Shown: positions 8,797-22,310, counted from the stretch's first letter. The stretch is 64,000 nucleotides of DNA from Orbaceae bacterium ESL0721 (GCA_029433365.1 JAQTHZ010000002.1:248001-312000); one strand, 5' to 3'. Notes: generated from the letters alone by a model not told the origin. Made by a program: numbers and translations.

Positions 8797-10008
8797 TTAC
8801 GCAGATTTAATGGCAAATGCTTGCCTAAGTTGATTAATAAATGTTTTATCTTGTGAGATGGTTTTTCCTGGACTATCGGATAGTTTTGCCACCGCTTGCC
8901 CATTACATTCGACCAATTTAATCACGATATTTAATGGATCGGTATTTACTGTTAGCGCAGGAATATCGCAGGCTAAACTGCCACCAATACCAAATGATAA
9001 CTGAGTACGTTTATAAAAATGTTGGTAGATCGCAAGTGATCTATCTAGGGTTAAACTATCAGAAAATACTAAAAGTTTACTTTTCGGATCTATCCCTAAC
9101 TGCTTGTAATGTGCAATCGCCTTTTCACCCCATGCAATTGGATCGCCTGAATCATGACGTAAACCTTTATATTGGGTTGCAAAGTTGCGATCAAAATCGC
9201 GCAAAAAAGCATCCATAGTGATACAGTCAGTTAAGGCGATCCCTAAAACATCAGGGTACTCTTTTAACCATGCTTGTAGGGCATTTTTTTGGCAATCGAC
9301 TAAGTTATCACTTAAACGTTGATGCGCTTGAAACCATTCGTGGGCTTGGGTTCCTGCCGGATTTAGTCCTAAACGGTAAGCTAATAGATAGTTACTAGTA
9401 CTATGAAAATTGATCGAATAATCTTTAAAAGCGTGCTCTTTTAGATAGGTGACAACTGCCTCTTGCACAGCAAAAGAGTAACGTCGGCGAGTCCCAAAAT
9501 CCATAAGATGGTACTCTGTTAGATCAATGTTACCTTGCCTGCTTTTTTGTGCAAAGTTATCTAATTTATATTTAAGGTGAGCAATCGCCTCTCTCTCACC
9601 TAAATTTGGTGAGCGATCTTTATGGACTATCTCACTAATTAATGCCAGCAGCGGGACTTCCCATAAAATAACATCTAACCATCTTCCGGCAATACGAATC
9701 GTTAATTGCCCCTCTTCACTATTAATGGTAAGTAATTGGCTATTATAGCGCCATTTTTTTAACCAGTTGAGGTAATCATCTTTTAAAAATGGAATCGTTT
9801 TAAGATAAGCAAACTCATCATCTGTTAAAGTAAGTGTTTCCATTAATTTAACTTGTTGTTTGATTTCGTCTGCATATTTACCTAATAGGTCGCTATTACG
9901 GCAACGAAATTCAGCTACAACAGTGGTATTAGGATAGTGATGAAAGACAGCCTGCTGCATATGTAGTTTGTATGCATCGGTATCTAAAAGTGATGTAATA
10001 ATGGGCAT
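8797..10008 (-). CDS. pncB: Nicotinate phosphoribosyltransferase
   Basis: Makes nicotinate mononucleotide from nicotinate and PRPP with ATP hydrolysis, salvaging niacin for NAD. At 403 residues it matches the enterobacterial enzyme (about 400). [16 protein letters not shown] at the N-terminus and [12 protein letters not shown] (about 219-230) are family signatures. The His in AHEW corresponds to the autophosphorylated histidine known from the Salmonella enzyme. A run of conserved residues, [14 protein letters not shown], lines the PRPP site. It is divergent from pepN across a 158-base promoter region. Confidence 0.97.
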   Translation of the reverse strand: MPIITSLLDTDAYKLHMQQAVFHHYPNTTVVAEFRCRNSDLLGKYADEIKQQVKLMETLTLTDDEFAYLKTIPFLKDDYLNWLKKWRYNSQLLTINSEEGQLTIRIAGRWLDVILWEVPLLALISEIVHKDRSPNLGEREAIAHLKYKLDNFAQKSRQGNIDLTEYHLMDFGTRRRYSFAVQEAVVTYLKEHAFKDYSINFHSTSNYLLAYRLGLNPAGTQAHEWFQAHQRLSDNLVDCQKNALQAWLKEYPDVLGIALTDCITMDAFLRDFDRNFATQYKGLRHDSGDPIAWGEKAIAHYKQLGIDPKSKLLVFSDSLTLDRSLAIYQHFYKRTQLSFGIGGSLACDIPALTVNTDPLNIVIKLVECNGQAVAKLSDSPGKTISQDKTFINQLRQAFAIKSA

Positions 10009-10166
10009 AGTTATAAGATATTAGTACAAATTTTTGTGATTATATCAGAATAATATTTAAGGGGTATATTAATTGCCGATTAAATTAATTTTTACCGTAG
10101 ATATTGCGATATACTGTACAGCTTATGATAAAAGATAAATAAGATAGAGAGTTGAGGTATTACATT
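10009..10166. promoter_or_regulatory. Divergent promoter region pncB/pepN
   Basis: AT-rich 158-bp spacer between divergent genes. The segment GAGTTGAGG (10149-10157) supplies the Shine-Dalgarno sequence for the ATG at 10167 and argues against the in-frame TTG at 10152 as the start of pepN. Confidence 0.5.
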
Positions 10167-12812
10167 ATGTCTACAGAAACAAAGAGCGCACCAGTTGCTA
10201 AATATCGTGCAGATTATAGTGCGCCAGATTTTACAATTACGGATCTCGATTTAGAGTTTGAGTTAGATCCAGAGTGCACAATAGTAACAGCACGTAGCCA
10301 TGTGGTTAAACAGAATAATAAGGCGGATGATCTTATTTTAGACGGTGAAGATCTTAAATTAATCTCTCTCTTAATTAATGATCAACCTTGGCATGATTAT
10401 ACGCTATCCGATAGTGGGTTAGTTATCCATCAGCCCCCTTCTAAATTTGTTTTGACGATCGTAAATGAGATTAAGCCAATTGAGAATACTGCATTAGAGG
10501 GGCTTTATGTTTCTGGTGATGCACTTTGTACTCAGTGCGAAGCGGAAGGTTTTCGTCATATCACATTTTATCTTGATCGCCCTGATGTTTTAGCCCGTTT
10601 TTCAACCCGTATAACCGCAGATAAAAAACGTTACCCATATCTACTCTCAAACGGTAACCGTATTGCACAAGGTGAACTAGCTGATGGGCGTCATTGGGTA
10701 CAGTGGCAAGATCCTTTCCCAAAACCATCCTATCTGTTTGCCTTAGTGGCAGGTGATTTTGATATTTTGAAAGACCATTTTATTACGCAATCTAATCGTA
10801 AAGTGGATCTAGAGATCTATGTTGATAAAGGGAATTTAGATCGATCTCACTGGGCAATGACTAGTTTAAAAAATGCGATGAAGTGGGACGAAAGTCGTTT
10901 TGATTTAGAGTATGATCTCGATATTTTTATGATCGTTGCGGTCGACTTTTTTAATATGGGGGCGATGGAGAATAAAGGGCTAAATATTTTTAACTCTAAG
11001 TATGTGCTTGCTAAACCAGAAACTGCGACCGATAGTGACTATTTAGGCATCGAAGGTGTAATCGGTCATGAATATTTTCATAACTGGACTGGCGATAGAG
11101 TAACTTGTCGGGATTGGTTCCAACTCAGCTTAAAAGAGGGGTTAACTGTCTTTCGTGATCAAGAGTTTAGTGCTGATTTAGGATCTCGAGCAGTGAAACG
11201 TATTGATGATGTCAAATTGATGCGAACTATACAGTTTGCAGAGGACGCTAGCCCAATGTCTCATCCTATCCGCCCTGAAAAAGTGATTGAGATGAATAAC
11301 TTCTATACTGTTACAGTGTATGAAAAAGGGGCAGAAGTGATCCGTATGATGCACACACTTTTAGGCGAAGAGAAGTTTCAGGCTGGGATGAAACTCTACT
11401 TTAAACGTCATGATGGGAGTGCAGCAACCTGTGATGATTTTGTACAAGCAATGGAAGATGCTTCTTGTATTGATCTTACTCAATTTAGATTATGGTATAG
11501 CCAGTCAGGTACGCCAGAGCTGACTGTTACTGACCATTTCGATGCTAAAACAGGAGTATATACCTTAACAGTTACACAGCAGACGCCAGCAACTTTTGAT
11601 CAACCAGAAAAATCACCACTGCATATTCCCTTAGCTATTGCGCTATATAAAAGAGGTGGCGAAAAGATTCCATTACAATATCAAGGTCAAACAATTGCAC
11701 CTGTATTGGATCTGAAACAGGCACAGCAGCAGTTCCATTTTGATCATATCGAACTTGATCAGGTTGATGAGAGACCAATAGTTGCGCTTTTATCTGATTT
11801 TTCGGCACCAGTTAAGTTAAATTATGATTATCAAGATGCAGATCTCATCTTTTTAATGCAACATGCGGATAATGCATTTAACCGTTATGATGCAGCGCAG
11901 ATGTTATTGGCTAAATATGTGCGACAAAATGTTGAGAATTGGCAAAATAGTAAACCACTACATCTACCTGATTTTGTCATTGATGCTTTCCGGGCTGTGC
12001 TGCTTTCAGATAAGATTGATCCTGCTTTAGTGGCTCAAATTCTTACTCTGCCATCTGAAAATGAGTTAGCTAATCTCTTTACAGTAGTTGATCCAACTGC
12101 TATTCATCATGTTCGTGAATTTTTATTATCACAATTTGCCAATAACTTATATGATGAACTTAATGCACTTTATCACTGTAATAGAAGTGCGCAATATCGA
12201 ATTGAGCATAAAGAGATCGCTAAACGTGCGCTTAAAAATTGCTGTTTAAATCTACTTGCGCATAGTAGTCACACTGCTGAAGCAGAACAACTTGTTAATA
12301 ATCAATACTACTCTGCTGATAATATGACGGACTCTTTAGCTGCATTAACTGCCGCAGTTCAAGGAGAGCTAGCATGTCGTGATAATCTGTTGGCAGATTT
12401 TGATAAGAGATGGCAACAAGATGGGTTGGTGATGGATAAGTGGTTTGCTCTACAAGCAATGAGCCCTGATAGAGTAGCACTATCGACAGTCAAAAAATTA
12501 TTAGCGCACCCATCATTTACTATGAGTAATCCAAATCGAATTCGCTCACTAATTGGTGCTTTTGTTAATAATAATCCAGCTACTTTTCACGCAATTGATG
12601 GTTCAGGTTATCAATTTTTAGTTGAGATTCTGACCGAATTAAATGAAAAAAATCCACAAGTTGCGGCACGATTAATTGATCCGCTCATTCGTCTTAAACG
12701 TTATGATAGTCAACGTCAAGATAAAATGAGAGAGGCGTTAGCATCACTATTAAAATTAGATAATTTATCTAAAGATCTTTACGAAAAAATTAGTAAAGCG
12801 TTAGAGGCATAA
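10167..12812 (+). CDS. pepN: Aminopeptidase N
   Basis: Zinc metallo-aminopeptidase (M1 family) that trims N-terminal residues from cytosolic peptides. At 881 residues from the chosen ATG it is the usual length. Key motifs are the exopeptidase signature GAMEN (about 265-269) and the zinc site HEYFHNW (about 301-307) with the third ligand Glu in LKEGLT about 20 residues later. The C-terminal helical domain is complete up to LYEKISKALEA. The start at 10167 is preferred over the upstream TTG because GAGG sits about 9 bases before it. The gene order with pncB-asnS-porin is the same as in E. coli. Confidence 0.97.
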   Translation: MSTETKSAPVAKYRADYSAPDFTITDLDLEFELDPECTIVTARSHVVKQNNKADDLILDGEDLKLISLLINDQPWHDYTLSDSGLVIHQPPSKFVLTIVNEIKPIENTALEGLYVSGDALCTQCEAEGFRHITFYLDRPDVLARFSTRITADKKRYPYLLSNGNRIAQGELADGRHWVQWQDPFPKPSYLFALVAGDFDILKDHFITQSNRKVDLEIYVDKGNLDRSHWAMTSLKNAMKWDESRFDLEYDLDIFMIVAVDFFNMGAMENKGLNIFNSKYVLAKPETATDSDYLGIEGVIGHEYFHNWTGDRVTCRDWFQLSLKEGLTVFRDQEFSADLGSRAVKRIDDVKLMRTIQFAEDASPMSHPIRPEKVIEMNNFYTVTVYEKGAEVIRMMHTLLGEEKFQAGMKLYFKRHDGSAATCDDFVQAMEDASCIDLTQFRLWYSQSGTPELTVTDHFDAKTGVYTLTVTQQTPATFDQPEKSPLHIPLAIALYKRGGEKIPLQYQGQTIAPVLDLKQAQQQFHFDHIELDQVDERPIVALLSDFSAPVKLNYDYQDADLIFLMQHADNAFNRYDAAQMLLAKYVRQNVENWQNSKPLHLPDFVIDAFRAVLLSDKIDPALVAQILTLPSENELANLFTVVDPTAIHHVREFLLSQFANNLYDELNALYHCNRSAQYRIEHKEIAKRALKNCCLNLLAHSSHTAEAEQLVNNQYYSADNMTDSLAALTAAVQGELACRDNLLADFDKRWQQDGLVMDKWFALQAMSPDRVALSTVKKLLAHPSFTMSNPNRIRSLIGAFVNNNPATFHAIDGSGYQFLVEILTELNEKNPQVAARLIDPLIRLKRYDSQRQDKMREALASLLKLDNLSKDLYEKISKALEA

Positions 12813-12880
12813 AGTTAACTGATTGTTTTAAAAGTAGATATTTTAAATCTAATAGTTTTAAAAATGATTATTTTAAAACA

Positions 12881-12910
12881 AAAAAAGAGCATCAAATGAT
12901 GCTCTTTTTT
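12881..12910. terminator. Bidirectional terminator between pepN and tuf
   Basis: GAGCATC-AAAT-GATGCTC flanked by As on one side and Ts on the other, so it can stop transcripts from both convergent genes. Confidence 0.92.
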
Positions 12911-12938
12911 ATTTTATGCTTTAGTGAATTAGGTTAAC

Positions 12939-14180
<1,242 letters not shown>

Positions 14181-14190
14181 TTATATAAAG

Positions 14191-16293
14191 TTATTTAGCT
14201 TTACGAGCTTCAATAATTGCTGTTGCAATATTTGATGGTGCTTCATTGTACTTCAAGAACTCCATAGAGTAAGAAGCACGACCTTGTGTTTGTGAACGAA
14301 GGTCAGTTGCATAACCAAACATCTCTGAAAGTGGCACTTGTGCACGAACAGTTTTACCTGTAGCAGTATCTTCCATACCTTCAATCATACCGCGACGACG
14401 GTTTAAGTCACCGATAACATCGCCCATATAATCTTCTGGTGTCTCAACTTCTACTTTCATGATTGGCTCTAAAAGAACCGGTTTTGCTTTCATAAAACCG
14501 TCTTTAAATGCCATTGAACCAGCAATTTTGAACGCCATTTCAGATGAGTCCACATCATGGTATGAACCATCATAAATGGTAACTTCAACATCAACAATTG
14601 GGTAACCAGCAAGAACACCGTTTTTCATCTGTTCTTGACAGCCTTTATCAACCGCAGGGATATACTCTTTAGGAACTACACCACCAACGATTTCGTTGTT
14701 GAATTTATAGCCTTCACCGCCTGCTTCAAGTGGTTTAATTCTTAACCATACATGACCATACTGACCACGACCACCAGATTGGCGAACAAATTTACCTTCT
14801 TGTTCAACTTCATTACGAATTGTTTCACGATAAGCCACTTGTGGTTTACCTACATTCGCTTCCACTTTAAATTCACGTTTCATACGGTCAACGATGATCT
14901 CTAAGTGTAGTTCACCCATACCAGAGATAATTGTCTGACCTGACTCTTCGTCAGTATGTACACGGAATGATGGATCTTCTTGTGCTAAACGACCCAAAGC
15001 TAGACCCATTTTTTCTTGGTCCGCTTTAGTTTTTGGTTCAACCGCAACAGAGATAACTGGTTCTGGGAACTCCATACGTTCCAGAATGATTGGTGAACTC
15101 TCTGCACAGATTGTGTCACCAGTAGTCACATCTTTTAGACCGATAGCTGCTGCGATATCACCTGCACGAACCTCTTTGATCTCTTCACGTTTGTTAGCGT
15201 GCATCTGTACGATACGACCAAAACGCTCTTTACGATCTTTAACAGAGTTAAGAACAGTATCACCAGAGTTAACCACACCAGAATAGACACGGAAGAAGGT
15301 TAAGTTACCAACAAATGGGTCAGTTGCAATTTTAAATGCTAATGCAGCAAAAGGCTCATCATCACTTGAGTGACGTTCTGCCGGTTCACCATTTGGTAAT
15401 TCACCTTTAATTGCTGGAACATCAATTGGTGATGGTAAATATTCAATTACAGCGTCTAGCATGAATTGAACACCTTTATTTTTAAAGGCACTACCACAAG
15501 TTACAGGAATAATTTCGTTAGCAAGAACACGTTGACGTAGTGCGCCTCTGATCTCTTCTTCAGTAAGCTCTTCACCGCCAAGATATTTTTCCATTAACTC
15601 TTCATTCGCTTCAGCAGCTGCTTCAACTAAGTTTGCACGCCACTCTTCAACTTGATCAGCCATATCAGCAGGTACATCTTCATAAGTAAATGAGACGCCC
15701 TGATCAGCTTCATTCCAGTTGATCGCTTTTTGTTTAATTAAATCGATTACACCAGTGAAGCCCTCTTCAGCACCGATAGGTAAAACTAATGGTACTGGAA
15801 CAGCAGCTAAACGAGATTTGATCTGCTCAACAACACGTAAGAAGTTTGCACCCATACGGTCCATTTTGTTGACAAATGCAATACGTGGAACTTGGTATTT
15901 ATTTGCTTGGCGCCATACAGTTTCAGATTGTGGTTGAACACCACCAACTGCACAGTAAACCATTACTGCACCATCAAGTACACGCATAGAACGTTCAACT
16001 TCGATTGTGAAGTCAACGTGTCCTGGGGTGTCGATGATATTAATACGATGTGGTTCGAACTGTTTTGCCATACCAGACCAGAATGCTGTTGTTGCAGCAG
16101 AAGTGATGGTAATACCGCGTTCTTGTTCTTGTTCCATCCAGTCCATGGTCGCAGCACCATCATGAACTTCACCAATTTTGTGACTTACACCTGTGTAAAA
16201 CAGAATACGTTCGGTAGTCGTTGTTTTACCGGCGTCAATATGCGCACTAATACCGATATTACGGTAGCGCGCGATAGGAGTTGTACGAGCCAT
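14191..16293 (-). CDS. fusA: Elongation factor G
   Basis: Translocase GTPase of protein synthesis, also acting in ribosome recycling. At 700 residues it is full length. G1 AHIDAGKT (about 17-24), DTPGH (about 88-92) and NKMD (about 142-145) are present, followed by the domain II-V segments including [10 protein letters not shown] and the C-terminal [16 protein letters not shown] lies before the ATG. It is in the order rpsL-rpsG-fusA-tuf and presumably co-transcribed. Confidence 0.99.
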   Translation of the reverse strand: MARTTPIARYRNIGISAHIDAGKTTTTERILFYTGVSHKIGEVHDGAATMDWMEQEQERGITITSAATTAFWSGMAKQFEPHRINIIDTPGHVDFTIEVERSMRVLDGAVMVYCAVGGVQPQSETVWRQANKYQVPRIAFVNKMDRMGANFLRVVEQIKSRLAAVPVPLVLPIGAEEGFTGVIDLIKQKAINWNEADQGVSFTYEDVPADMADQVEEWRANLVEAAAEANEELMEKYLGGEELTEEEIRGALRQRVLANEIIPVTCGSAFKNKGVQFMLDAVIEYLPSPIDVPAIKGELPNGEPAERHSSDDEPFAALAFKIATDPFVGNLTFFRVYSGVVNSGDTVLNSVKDRKERFGRIVQMHANKREEIKEVRAGDIAAAIGLKDVTTGDTICAESSPIILERMEFPEPVISVAVEPKTKADQEKMGLALGRLAQEDPSFRVHTDEESGQTIISGMGELHLEIIVDRMKREFKVEANVGKPQVAYRETIRNEVEQEGKFVRQSGGRGQYGHVWLRIKPLEAGGEGYKFNNEIVGGVVPKEYIPAVDKGCQEQMKNGVLAGYPIVDVEVTIYDGSYHDVDSSEMAFKIAGSMAFKDGFMKAKPVLLEPIMKVEVETPEDYMGDVIGDLNRRRGMIEGMEDTATGKTVRAQVPLSEMFGYATDLRSQTQGRASYSMEFLKYNEAPSNIATAIIEARKAK

Positions 16294-16417
16294 AATAATC
16301 CTCTATTTAGATACGTTTGCTCAAAATATTATTGTTTATATAACTGATAGCAAATTGATGCTATCAGTTAAAATTCAAGTAGTTAGACTAAAAATTTACT
16401 TAATCTTAATACTTGTA

Positions 16418-16900
<483 letters not shown>

Positions 16901-16986
16901 TTATAAATTAAAAATTTTCAGGTTTACCCAAAACTCATAAGAGTTATATGGAATAGTGTAGTTTGGCCTTACTTAACAGAGTTTCA

Positions 16987-17403
<417 letters not shown>

Positions 17404-17427
17404 TTAGATACGTAATAAATAACTGTA

Positions 17428-17457
17428 ACCCAAAGTCCGTAATATGAAACTTTGGGT
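17428..17457 (-). other. Hairpin in the str operon leader
   Basis: ACCCAAAGT and ACTTTGGGT form a perfect 9-bp stem with a 12-base loop in the presumed 5' untranslated region of rpsL. No T run follows, so it does not look like a terminator. Confidence 0.6.
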
Positions 17458-17463
17458 CGCAAG

Positions 17464-17492
17464 AGTCTAGTACTCAGAGTGGATAATGTCAA
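17464..17492 (-). promoter_or_regulatory. str operon promoter
   Basis: On the minus strand a perfect -35 TTGACA is followed after 17 bases by TAGACT as -10. The following CTTGCGACCC is a GC-rich discriminator, typical of promoters under stringent control. Confidence 0.75.
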
Positions 17493-17495
17493 GTT

Positions 17496-19907
17496 TTAAA
17501 AGCTAATATCCTTAATAGTTTGCAAAACTTGACGAGTAATGAGAGGTTGTAAAATTTCATTCATTGTGCTGATTTTTTCAATATTAGTACCATCTTTATC
17601 ATCTAAATAACCAAGATCACGTAATGTTAATACTAATAGCGAGAAGAGACCTTTATCAAAAAATTCTGGCGCATTGATTCCGTGCAGTAGCGAAAGTCTT
17701 TCAGCTATCAATCGCCCCTCTTTTTCGAGCGTTGCTCGGCTAATAGTCGAATCTCGCTGTAAAAGCGAATAGATTATTGCATAACGTTGTAGTATATCTT
17801 TCGATGAAGAGGCTAAAAGTTGCAGCTTTGTGATGTTTATATGGTTAACTGAAATTTTATCATCAGAATGCGTAATAAGATCTAACTTAGTAAAAACCGA
17901 AATAGTGTGATCAATATAAGCAGTTAACGCTTCACTATCAAAGTATAGAAACAGTTCAGCTTTAATTAATGGGTAGAGTAAGTTGATCTGTTTATGTAAC
18001 TCTGACGACGATATCGCATCATGTTTTATGATAATGCGGGCAATAATAGCAGGAATGATAAATAGATGTTGAATATTATTGCGATAGTAGGTCATCAAAA
18101 TTGCCTGATCTTGCGGGAGACTCACAATTTCGCCTGCATTGTCAGCTGTAATAACAAATTTCCCCATCTCTTTTACATGGCTAAAGATCTCTTCCGCACT
18201 ACTCTCTGGAACTGTAACTAAATCAGAATAGGGGAGCTCTCTTAATAACAGTAGTGCATAATCAATCTGCTCAAGCAGCCTTGATTTTGTTAAGGCGCGC
18301 TGCTCTGCTGCTAAAAGGATAGTAGAACAGAGATTGATCGGATTTACCGCTGCGGATGCATTGATGCGCTCCATTATTTTTGTGGCAAGTAAATTGGTAG
18401 TAGGGGTTAGCCAAGAGGGGCGCTGCTGACCAGTTGGATCAATGCTCTCCTGCCAATCAGGAATCTGTTCAGTTAAATATTGATTAAGTAGAATTGGATT
18501 AGCAAAATTGACATAGCCATAACCTAACTTTCTCAACTTAAAAAACGCTTTAATTGTACGGAATAGACTCTCTTTCTGTTTAGCTGCACCACGTAACTCA
18601 TTAGCATAGGTGGCAACTTCAAGCACATGTTCATAGCCAATATAGACAGGTACCACGGCAATAGGTCTAGCATCACCACGAAGTAGTGTCTGGGTTGTCA
18701 TAAGTAACATGCCTGTTTTAGGATCAAGTAGCCGCCCGGTACGAGATCGCCCACCTTCAATAAAATATTCCACTGCGTACCCGCGTATAAATAGCTCAGC
18801 TAAATATTCACGAAAGACAGCAGTATAAAGCTTATTATTTTTAAAAGAGCGACGAATAAAGAAGGCGCCCAAATGTCTAAAAATGGGACCTGCTGGCCAG
18901 AAGTTAAGATTGATTCCGGCTGCAATATGCGGAGGTACTAAACCTTGTCTATATAGCACATAAGAGAGTAATAGGTAGTCCATATGGCTACGGTGACAAG
19001 GGGCATAGACAATTTCATATCCTTTTTGTGCCAGATCACGTACTGGATCAGCATTGGTCACTTTCAAACCTTGATAGAGCCGGTGCCATGCCCATGTCAA
19101 CACAATATCAGTAATACGCAGCATACGGTAAGAGAAGTTGGCAGCTATCTCATTTAACATTGCTAACGCATTTTTTTTGGCTTTCTCGATAGAGATATTT
19201 TTACTTTTAGCCTCTTCTTGGATCGCTTCAGCAAGTGGTCTCTTTTTCAAAAGTTTACTTAGCATCTCTTGCCGAACAGGCAATTTTGGTCCGATTGCTG
19301 CCATACGCTGTTTAGCAAAGTGGATACGCGCAACGCGTGATAATTTATGGGCTAAAGCGGGTATGCTTAATTTGGAGTTAGTCTCAATATTTTTAAATGA
19401 GATGGGTTGAGAAAAACGTGTATAGCAGTCTCGCCCTGAGGTTAACATCTTGATAAATTTACCAGTTGCGCCTAAAACCTGTAATGCAGGAAATTTTTTC
19501 CCCTCTTTATCTGGACTACGTCCAAACATGACGGAAACAGGCAGCATCTGTATATCTAAATTTGGATCCTGTTGATAAGCAGTGAGGAACTCCCTTAAGA
19601 TCGTAACCGATTGTTGTCCATTTGTTGCAAAAATACCAGGACCTTTATCAATATAGAGATATGCAGGTAATGTGACACCGCCAGTGGTTATCTCTTTTAA
19701 TGGATCAGGTAGATCATATTTTAAACAGAGCGATCGAACCACCATAAGATCTATTTTAGAGTTATACGGCAGGACATATAAAATGGGGTGATTTGGATCG
19801 ATATTCAGTTCATTAATCGGGTCGGTTGGAATTGGTTTACTTTTAACAAACAGTTTGATTGGGATCTGAAGGATTAAATAAAAGACTTTAGTCCACCAAG
19901 AAGACAT
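17496..19907 (-). CDS. plsB: Glycerol-3-phosphate acyltransferase PlsB
   Basis: Inner-membrane-associated enzyme that transfers an acyl chain to the sn-1 position of glycerol 3-phosphate, the first step of phospholipid synthesis. It has 803 residues from the chosen start. Acyltransferase blocks are visible: HRSHMDYL (H-x4-D), GAFFIRRSF, FIEGGRSRTGRLL and VPVYIGYE. The Met at 19907 (MSSWWTKVFYL) is preferred over 19922 because GAGG sits in front of it and E. coli PlsB starts at the equivalent point. The C-terminus covers the long domain typical of the proteobacterial enzyme. Confidence 0.96.
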   Translation of the reverse strand: MSSWWTKVFYLILQIPIKLFVKSKPIPTDPINELNIDPNHPILYVLPYNSKIDLMVVRSLCLKYDLPDPLKEITTGGVTLPAYLYIDKGPGIFATNGQQSVTILREFLTAYQQDPNLDIQMLPVSVMFGRSPDKEGKKFPALQVLGATGKFIKMLTSGRDCYTRFSQPISFKNIETNSKLSIPALAHKLSRVARIHFAKQRMAAIGPKLPVRQEMLSKLLKKRPLAEAIQEEAKSKNISIEKAKKNALAMLNEIAANFSYRMLRITDIVLTWAWHRLYQGLKVTNADPVRDLAQKGYEIVYAPCHRSHMDYLLLSYVLYRQGLVPPHIAAGINLNFWPAGPIFRHLGAFFIRRSFKNNKLYTAVFREYLAELFIRGYAVEYFIEGGRSRTGRLLDPKTGMLLMTTQTLLRGDARPIAVVPVYIGYEHVLEVATYANELRGAAKQKESLFRTIKAFFKLRKLGYGYVNFANPILLNQYLTEQIPDWQESIDPTGQQRPSWLTPTTNLLATKIMERINASAAVNPINLCSTILLAAEQRALTKSRLLEQIDYALLLLRELPYSDLVTVPESSAEEIFSHVKEMGKFVITADNAGEIVSLPQDQAILMTYYRNNIQHLFIIPAIIARIIIKHDAISSSELHKQINLLYPLIKAELFLYFDSEALTAYIDHTISVFTKLDLITHSDDKISVNHINITKLQLLASSSKDILQRYAIIYSLLQRDSTISRATLEKEGRLIAERLSLLHGINAPEFFDKGLFSLLVLTLRDLGYLDDKDGTNIEKISTMNEILQPLITRQVLQTIKDISF

Positions 19908-20085
19908 AACAGAAAACCTCATACTCTTTTTAATTGATTAATTATAGAGTTGTTCTAAATAAGATGGAAGCGCCCCATTACCAATGGATATTAATAGCGG
20001 AGCGAGAAGATTATGGACAAGGAGATTAATCAAAAAATTAACCTCCTATCATAACTGTTTACGAAACGATTTTCGTGACAGGATA

Positions 20086-22128
20086 CTATAAAGGTTTGTT
20101 AATATCAATTCCGCGAATTTCGTTCGCTTTCATTCTCTCAATTTGCTGAATAGTTGCAATAACATCACGACCTTCACGCATACCATCAATTAATTTTCTA
20201 ACCTGTTTAGCATCACCAATCTTTTCAAACAGGTAGTTGTGCGTTTTAGCATGCTCGGCAAAAGCAGCATTGAATTGATTCTCAGCTTGCATACCAAGGC
20301 AGACAAAACCGTAATCAAAATCAAGTTTAAACTCATTACCCTCTTTATCAGCTACTAAGAAGTAGTCCGCACCAACTTCAAGTAGGGTCGTTGTAAGGTG
20401 AACATCAACTTTATTCCGCTTAAGCATGCTCATCATGGCAATGCGTCCAATATGGTCTAAATCTTCTGCCATAGCTGGTTTCATCTCAACAATAGATACC
20501 GATTTTGCTCTATTTTCTGAGAAATATTCGACCACATCTAAACCAACTGCACCACCTCCAATAACAACCACTTTTTTATTCGGGATATCGGTAAACTGTT
20601 CAAAATTATTCATCACATCAAAAACAGAAAACACTTTTCTATCTGTTTGTGACATCTGCTCATGCAGACCTTTAATTGGTGGTAAAAGTGGTTTAGAACC
20701 GGTTGCACTTACCACTAAATCAGGCTGAATACTCTCGATTATTTCAGGTGTTGCTCGTGTATTTAATTTGATCTCTAAATTTTTCAATTTATTTGCACGA
20801 TTAATCAAGAATTTAGGAAGATCAGCAATACGTTTTTTATAAGGGAAGCGGGCAATCATGGTTGATAATCCACCTAAAAAAGATTTCTCTTCAAATAGCG
20901 TCACATTACAACCTACTTCAGCCGCTGTACAAGCCGCTTCTAATCCAGCACTACCTCCGCCAACAACAACGACATTAAGAGGTACAGATACCTGATAACG
21001 CTTATAATCTTCATAGCTGATTACATCAGGATTGATCGTACAACGGATCGGTTTGGCACGGGCGATACGGTGATCAGCGCAACCAATATTACAAGAAATA
21101 CAGTTACGTAACATATCAACTTCATTATTTTGTACTTTTTCAACCCAATATGGTTCGGCAATTAATCCACGACCAAGCACGACAAGATCAGCAGATCCAT
21201 CCTCAAGCGCTTTAGTTACAACAGCAGGATCACGGAAATTACCTGATGCGATGGTGATTTTTTTGAATTTATCACGTACCGCTTTTGCCATATAAGCTCG
21301 CCAACCATCTGGTAGATTCATCTCATCAATCTGATATTGAATAGTATCATTTTGAGCAGCTGAAACATCAAATACATCTACACCTTCATCGAGGAACTCT
21401 AAAATTTCTAGTGTATCCTCTAAAGTTGAACCACCTTCAATAAAGTCAACTGCACTAAAACGTAAGAAGATAGGGAAGAAAGGACCAACTTGCGCTCTTA
21501 TTTCATCAATTACCATACGCGTTAAGCGCGCACGATTTTCAGGCGTACCACCAAACTCATCGGTACGTTTATTAAATAGCGGCGATAAAAATTGACTTAA
21601 AAGGTAGGAGTGCCCTGCATGAATTTCAACCGCATCAAACCCAGCACGCTGTGCACGTTTAGCTGCTAAACCATACTGTTTTACAATATGATGAATCTCA
21701 TCAATGGTTGCTGGTCTTGGAATATTACCGCCCGTTTTAGAGGGAATATTTGATGATGAGATTGGTTGTAATCCATTTAAACGACCTGCGAATGCTGATG
21801 CGCCAGCATGGTTAATCTGCACCGCAACTGTGGTGCCATGTTTATGCAGACGTTCAGTAAAATTGTATAAACCTGGGATATATTGATCATTATCCAGACG
21901 AAGCTGTGTTGTACCATTGGTACCATAAGGGAAGTCAACACAGACATTTTCTAAAATAATAAGTCCAGTACCGCCTTTAGCTCGCTGCTCATAATATTGA
22001 ATATGATCTTCAACAATTTCACCATTTAAGGTCGCGTAATTACTGCCCATTGGTGGCATAACAATACGGTTTTTAACAGTAGTACGATTGATTACAATCG
22101 GTTCAAAGATCGCAGAAAAATTGTTCAT
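20086..22128 (-). CDS. FMN/FAD/4Fe-4S ene-reductase (2-enoate reductase / FadH / BaiCD family)
   Basis: Large flavoenzyme of 680 residues. An N-terminal Old-Yellow-Enzyme TIM barrel binds FMN (VMPPMGSNYA at about 24-33; HAGHSYLLSQFLSP at about 173-186, with catalytic-type His and Tyr; NRARL). A Cys cluster CISCNIGC (about 343-350) plus a later Cys fits a 4Fe-4S site. A C-terminal FAD/NAD(P) domain follows, with GGGSAGLEAA (about 392-401) and GGGAVGLDVVEYF (about 524-536). Relatives reduce activated C=C bonds of unsaturated acids or CoA esters with NAD(P)H. The HxGHxYL signature resembles enoate reductases and BaiCD more than FadH. The neighbours are quinate/shikimate genes, so a cyclic enoate or enone substrate is plausible. 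This assignment is inference. Confidence 0.85.
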   Translation of the reverse strand: MNNFSAIFEPIVINRTTVKNRIVMPPMGSNYATLNGEIVEDHIQYYEQRAKGGTGLIILENVCVDFPYGTNGTTQLRLDNDQYIPGLYNFTERLHKHGTTVAVQINHAGASAFAGRLNGLQPISSSNIPSKTGGNIPRPATIDEIHHIVKQYGLAAKRAQRAGFDAVEIHAGHSYLLSQFLSPLFNKRTDEFGGTPENRARLTRMVIDEIRAQVGPFFPIFLRFSAVDFIEGGSTLEDTLEILEFLDEGVDVFDVSAAQNDTIQYQIDEMNLPDGWRAYMAKAVRDKFKKITIASGNFRDPAVVTKALEDGSADLVVLGRGLIAEPYWVEKVQNNEVDMLRNCISCNIGCADHRIARAKPIRCTINPDVISYEDYKRYQVSVPLNVVVVGGGSAGLEAACTAAEVGCNVTLFEEKSFLGGLSTMIARFPYKKRIADLPKFLINRANKLKNLEIKLNTRATPEIIESIQPDLVVSATGSKPLLPPIKGLHEQMSQTDRKVFSVFDVMNNFEQFTDIPNKKVVVIGGGAVGLDVVEYFSENRAKSVSIVEMKPAMAEDLDHIGRIAMMSMLKRNKVDVHLTTTLLEVGADYFLVADKEGNEFKLDFDYGFVCLGMQAENQFNAAFAEHAKTHNYLFEKIGDAKQVRKLIDGMREGRDVIATIQQIERMKANEIRGIDINKPL

Positions 22129-22281
22129 ATTTTTCTCCTTAATTAATTTTTTTAATAAATTTGCACAAGATTTTTGAAATCTATCTGCAACTTATAGTTT
22201 GCAAAAACTAACTGATTTATAATATTTTTTTATCTATTATAAGAAAATCATTTAAATTTTCTATAATTCTATGCAAACTAC

Positions 22282-22310
22282 AATGGCTCTTGTTATAAAC
22301 GAGAGCCATT
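22282..22310 (-). terminator. Hairpin after the SDR gene
   Basis: AATGGCTCT and AGAGCCATT form a 9-bp stem with an 11-base loop, 33 bases past the SDR stop. The T run is weak. With the 214-bp gap it suggests that the downstream ene-reductase has its own promoter or receives partial read-through. Confidence 0.6.

Noticed and set aside
15892-16347. Plus-strand open frame of 151 codons across the fusA start
   Set aside because: It lies antisense to the conserved N-terminus of EF-G, has unusual Cys/Trp-rich composition and no initiation signal.
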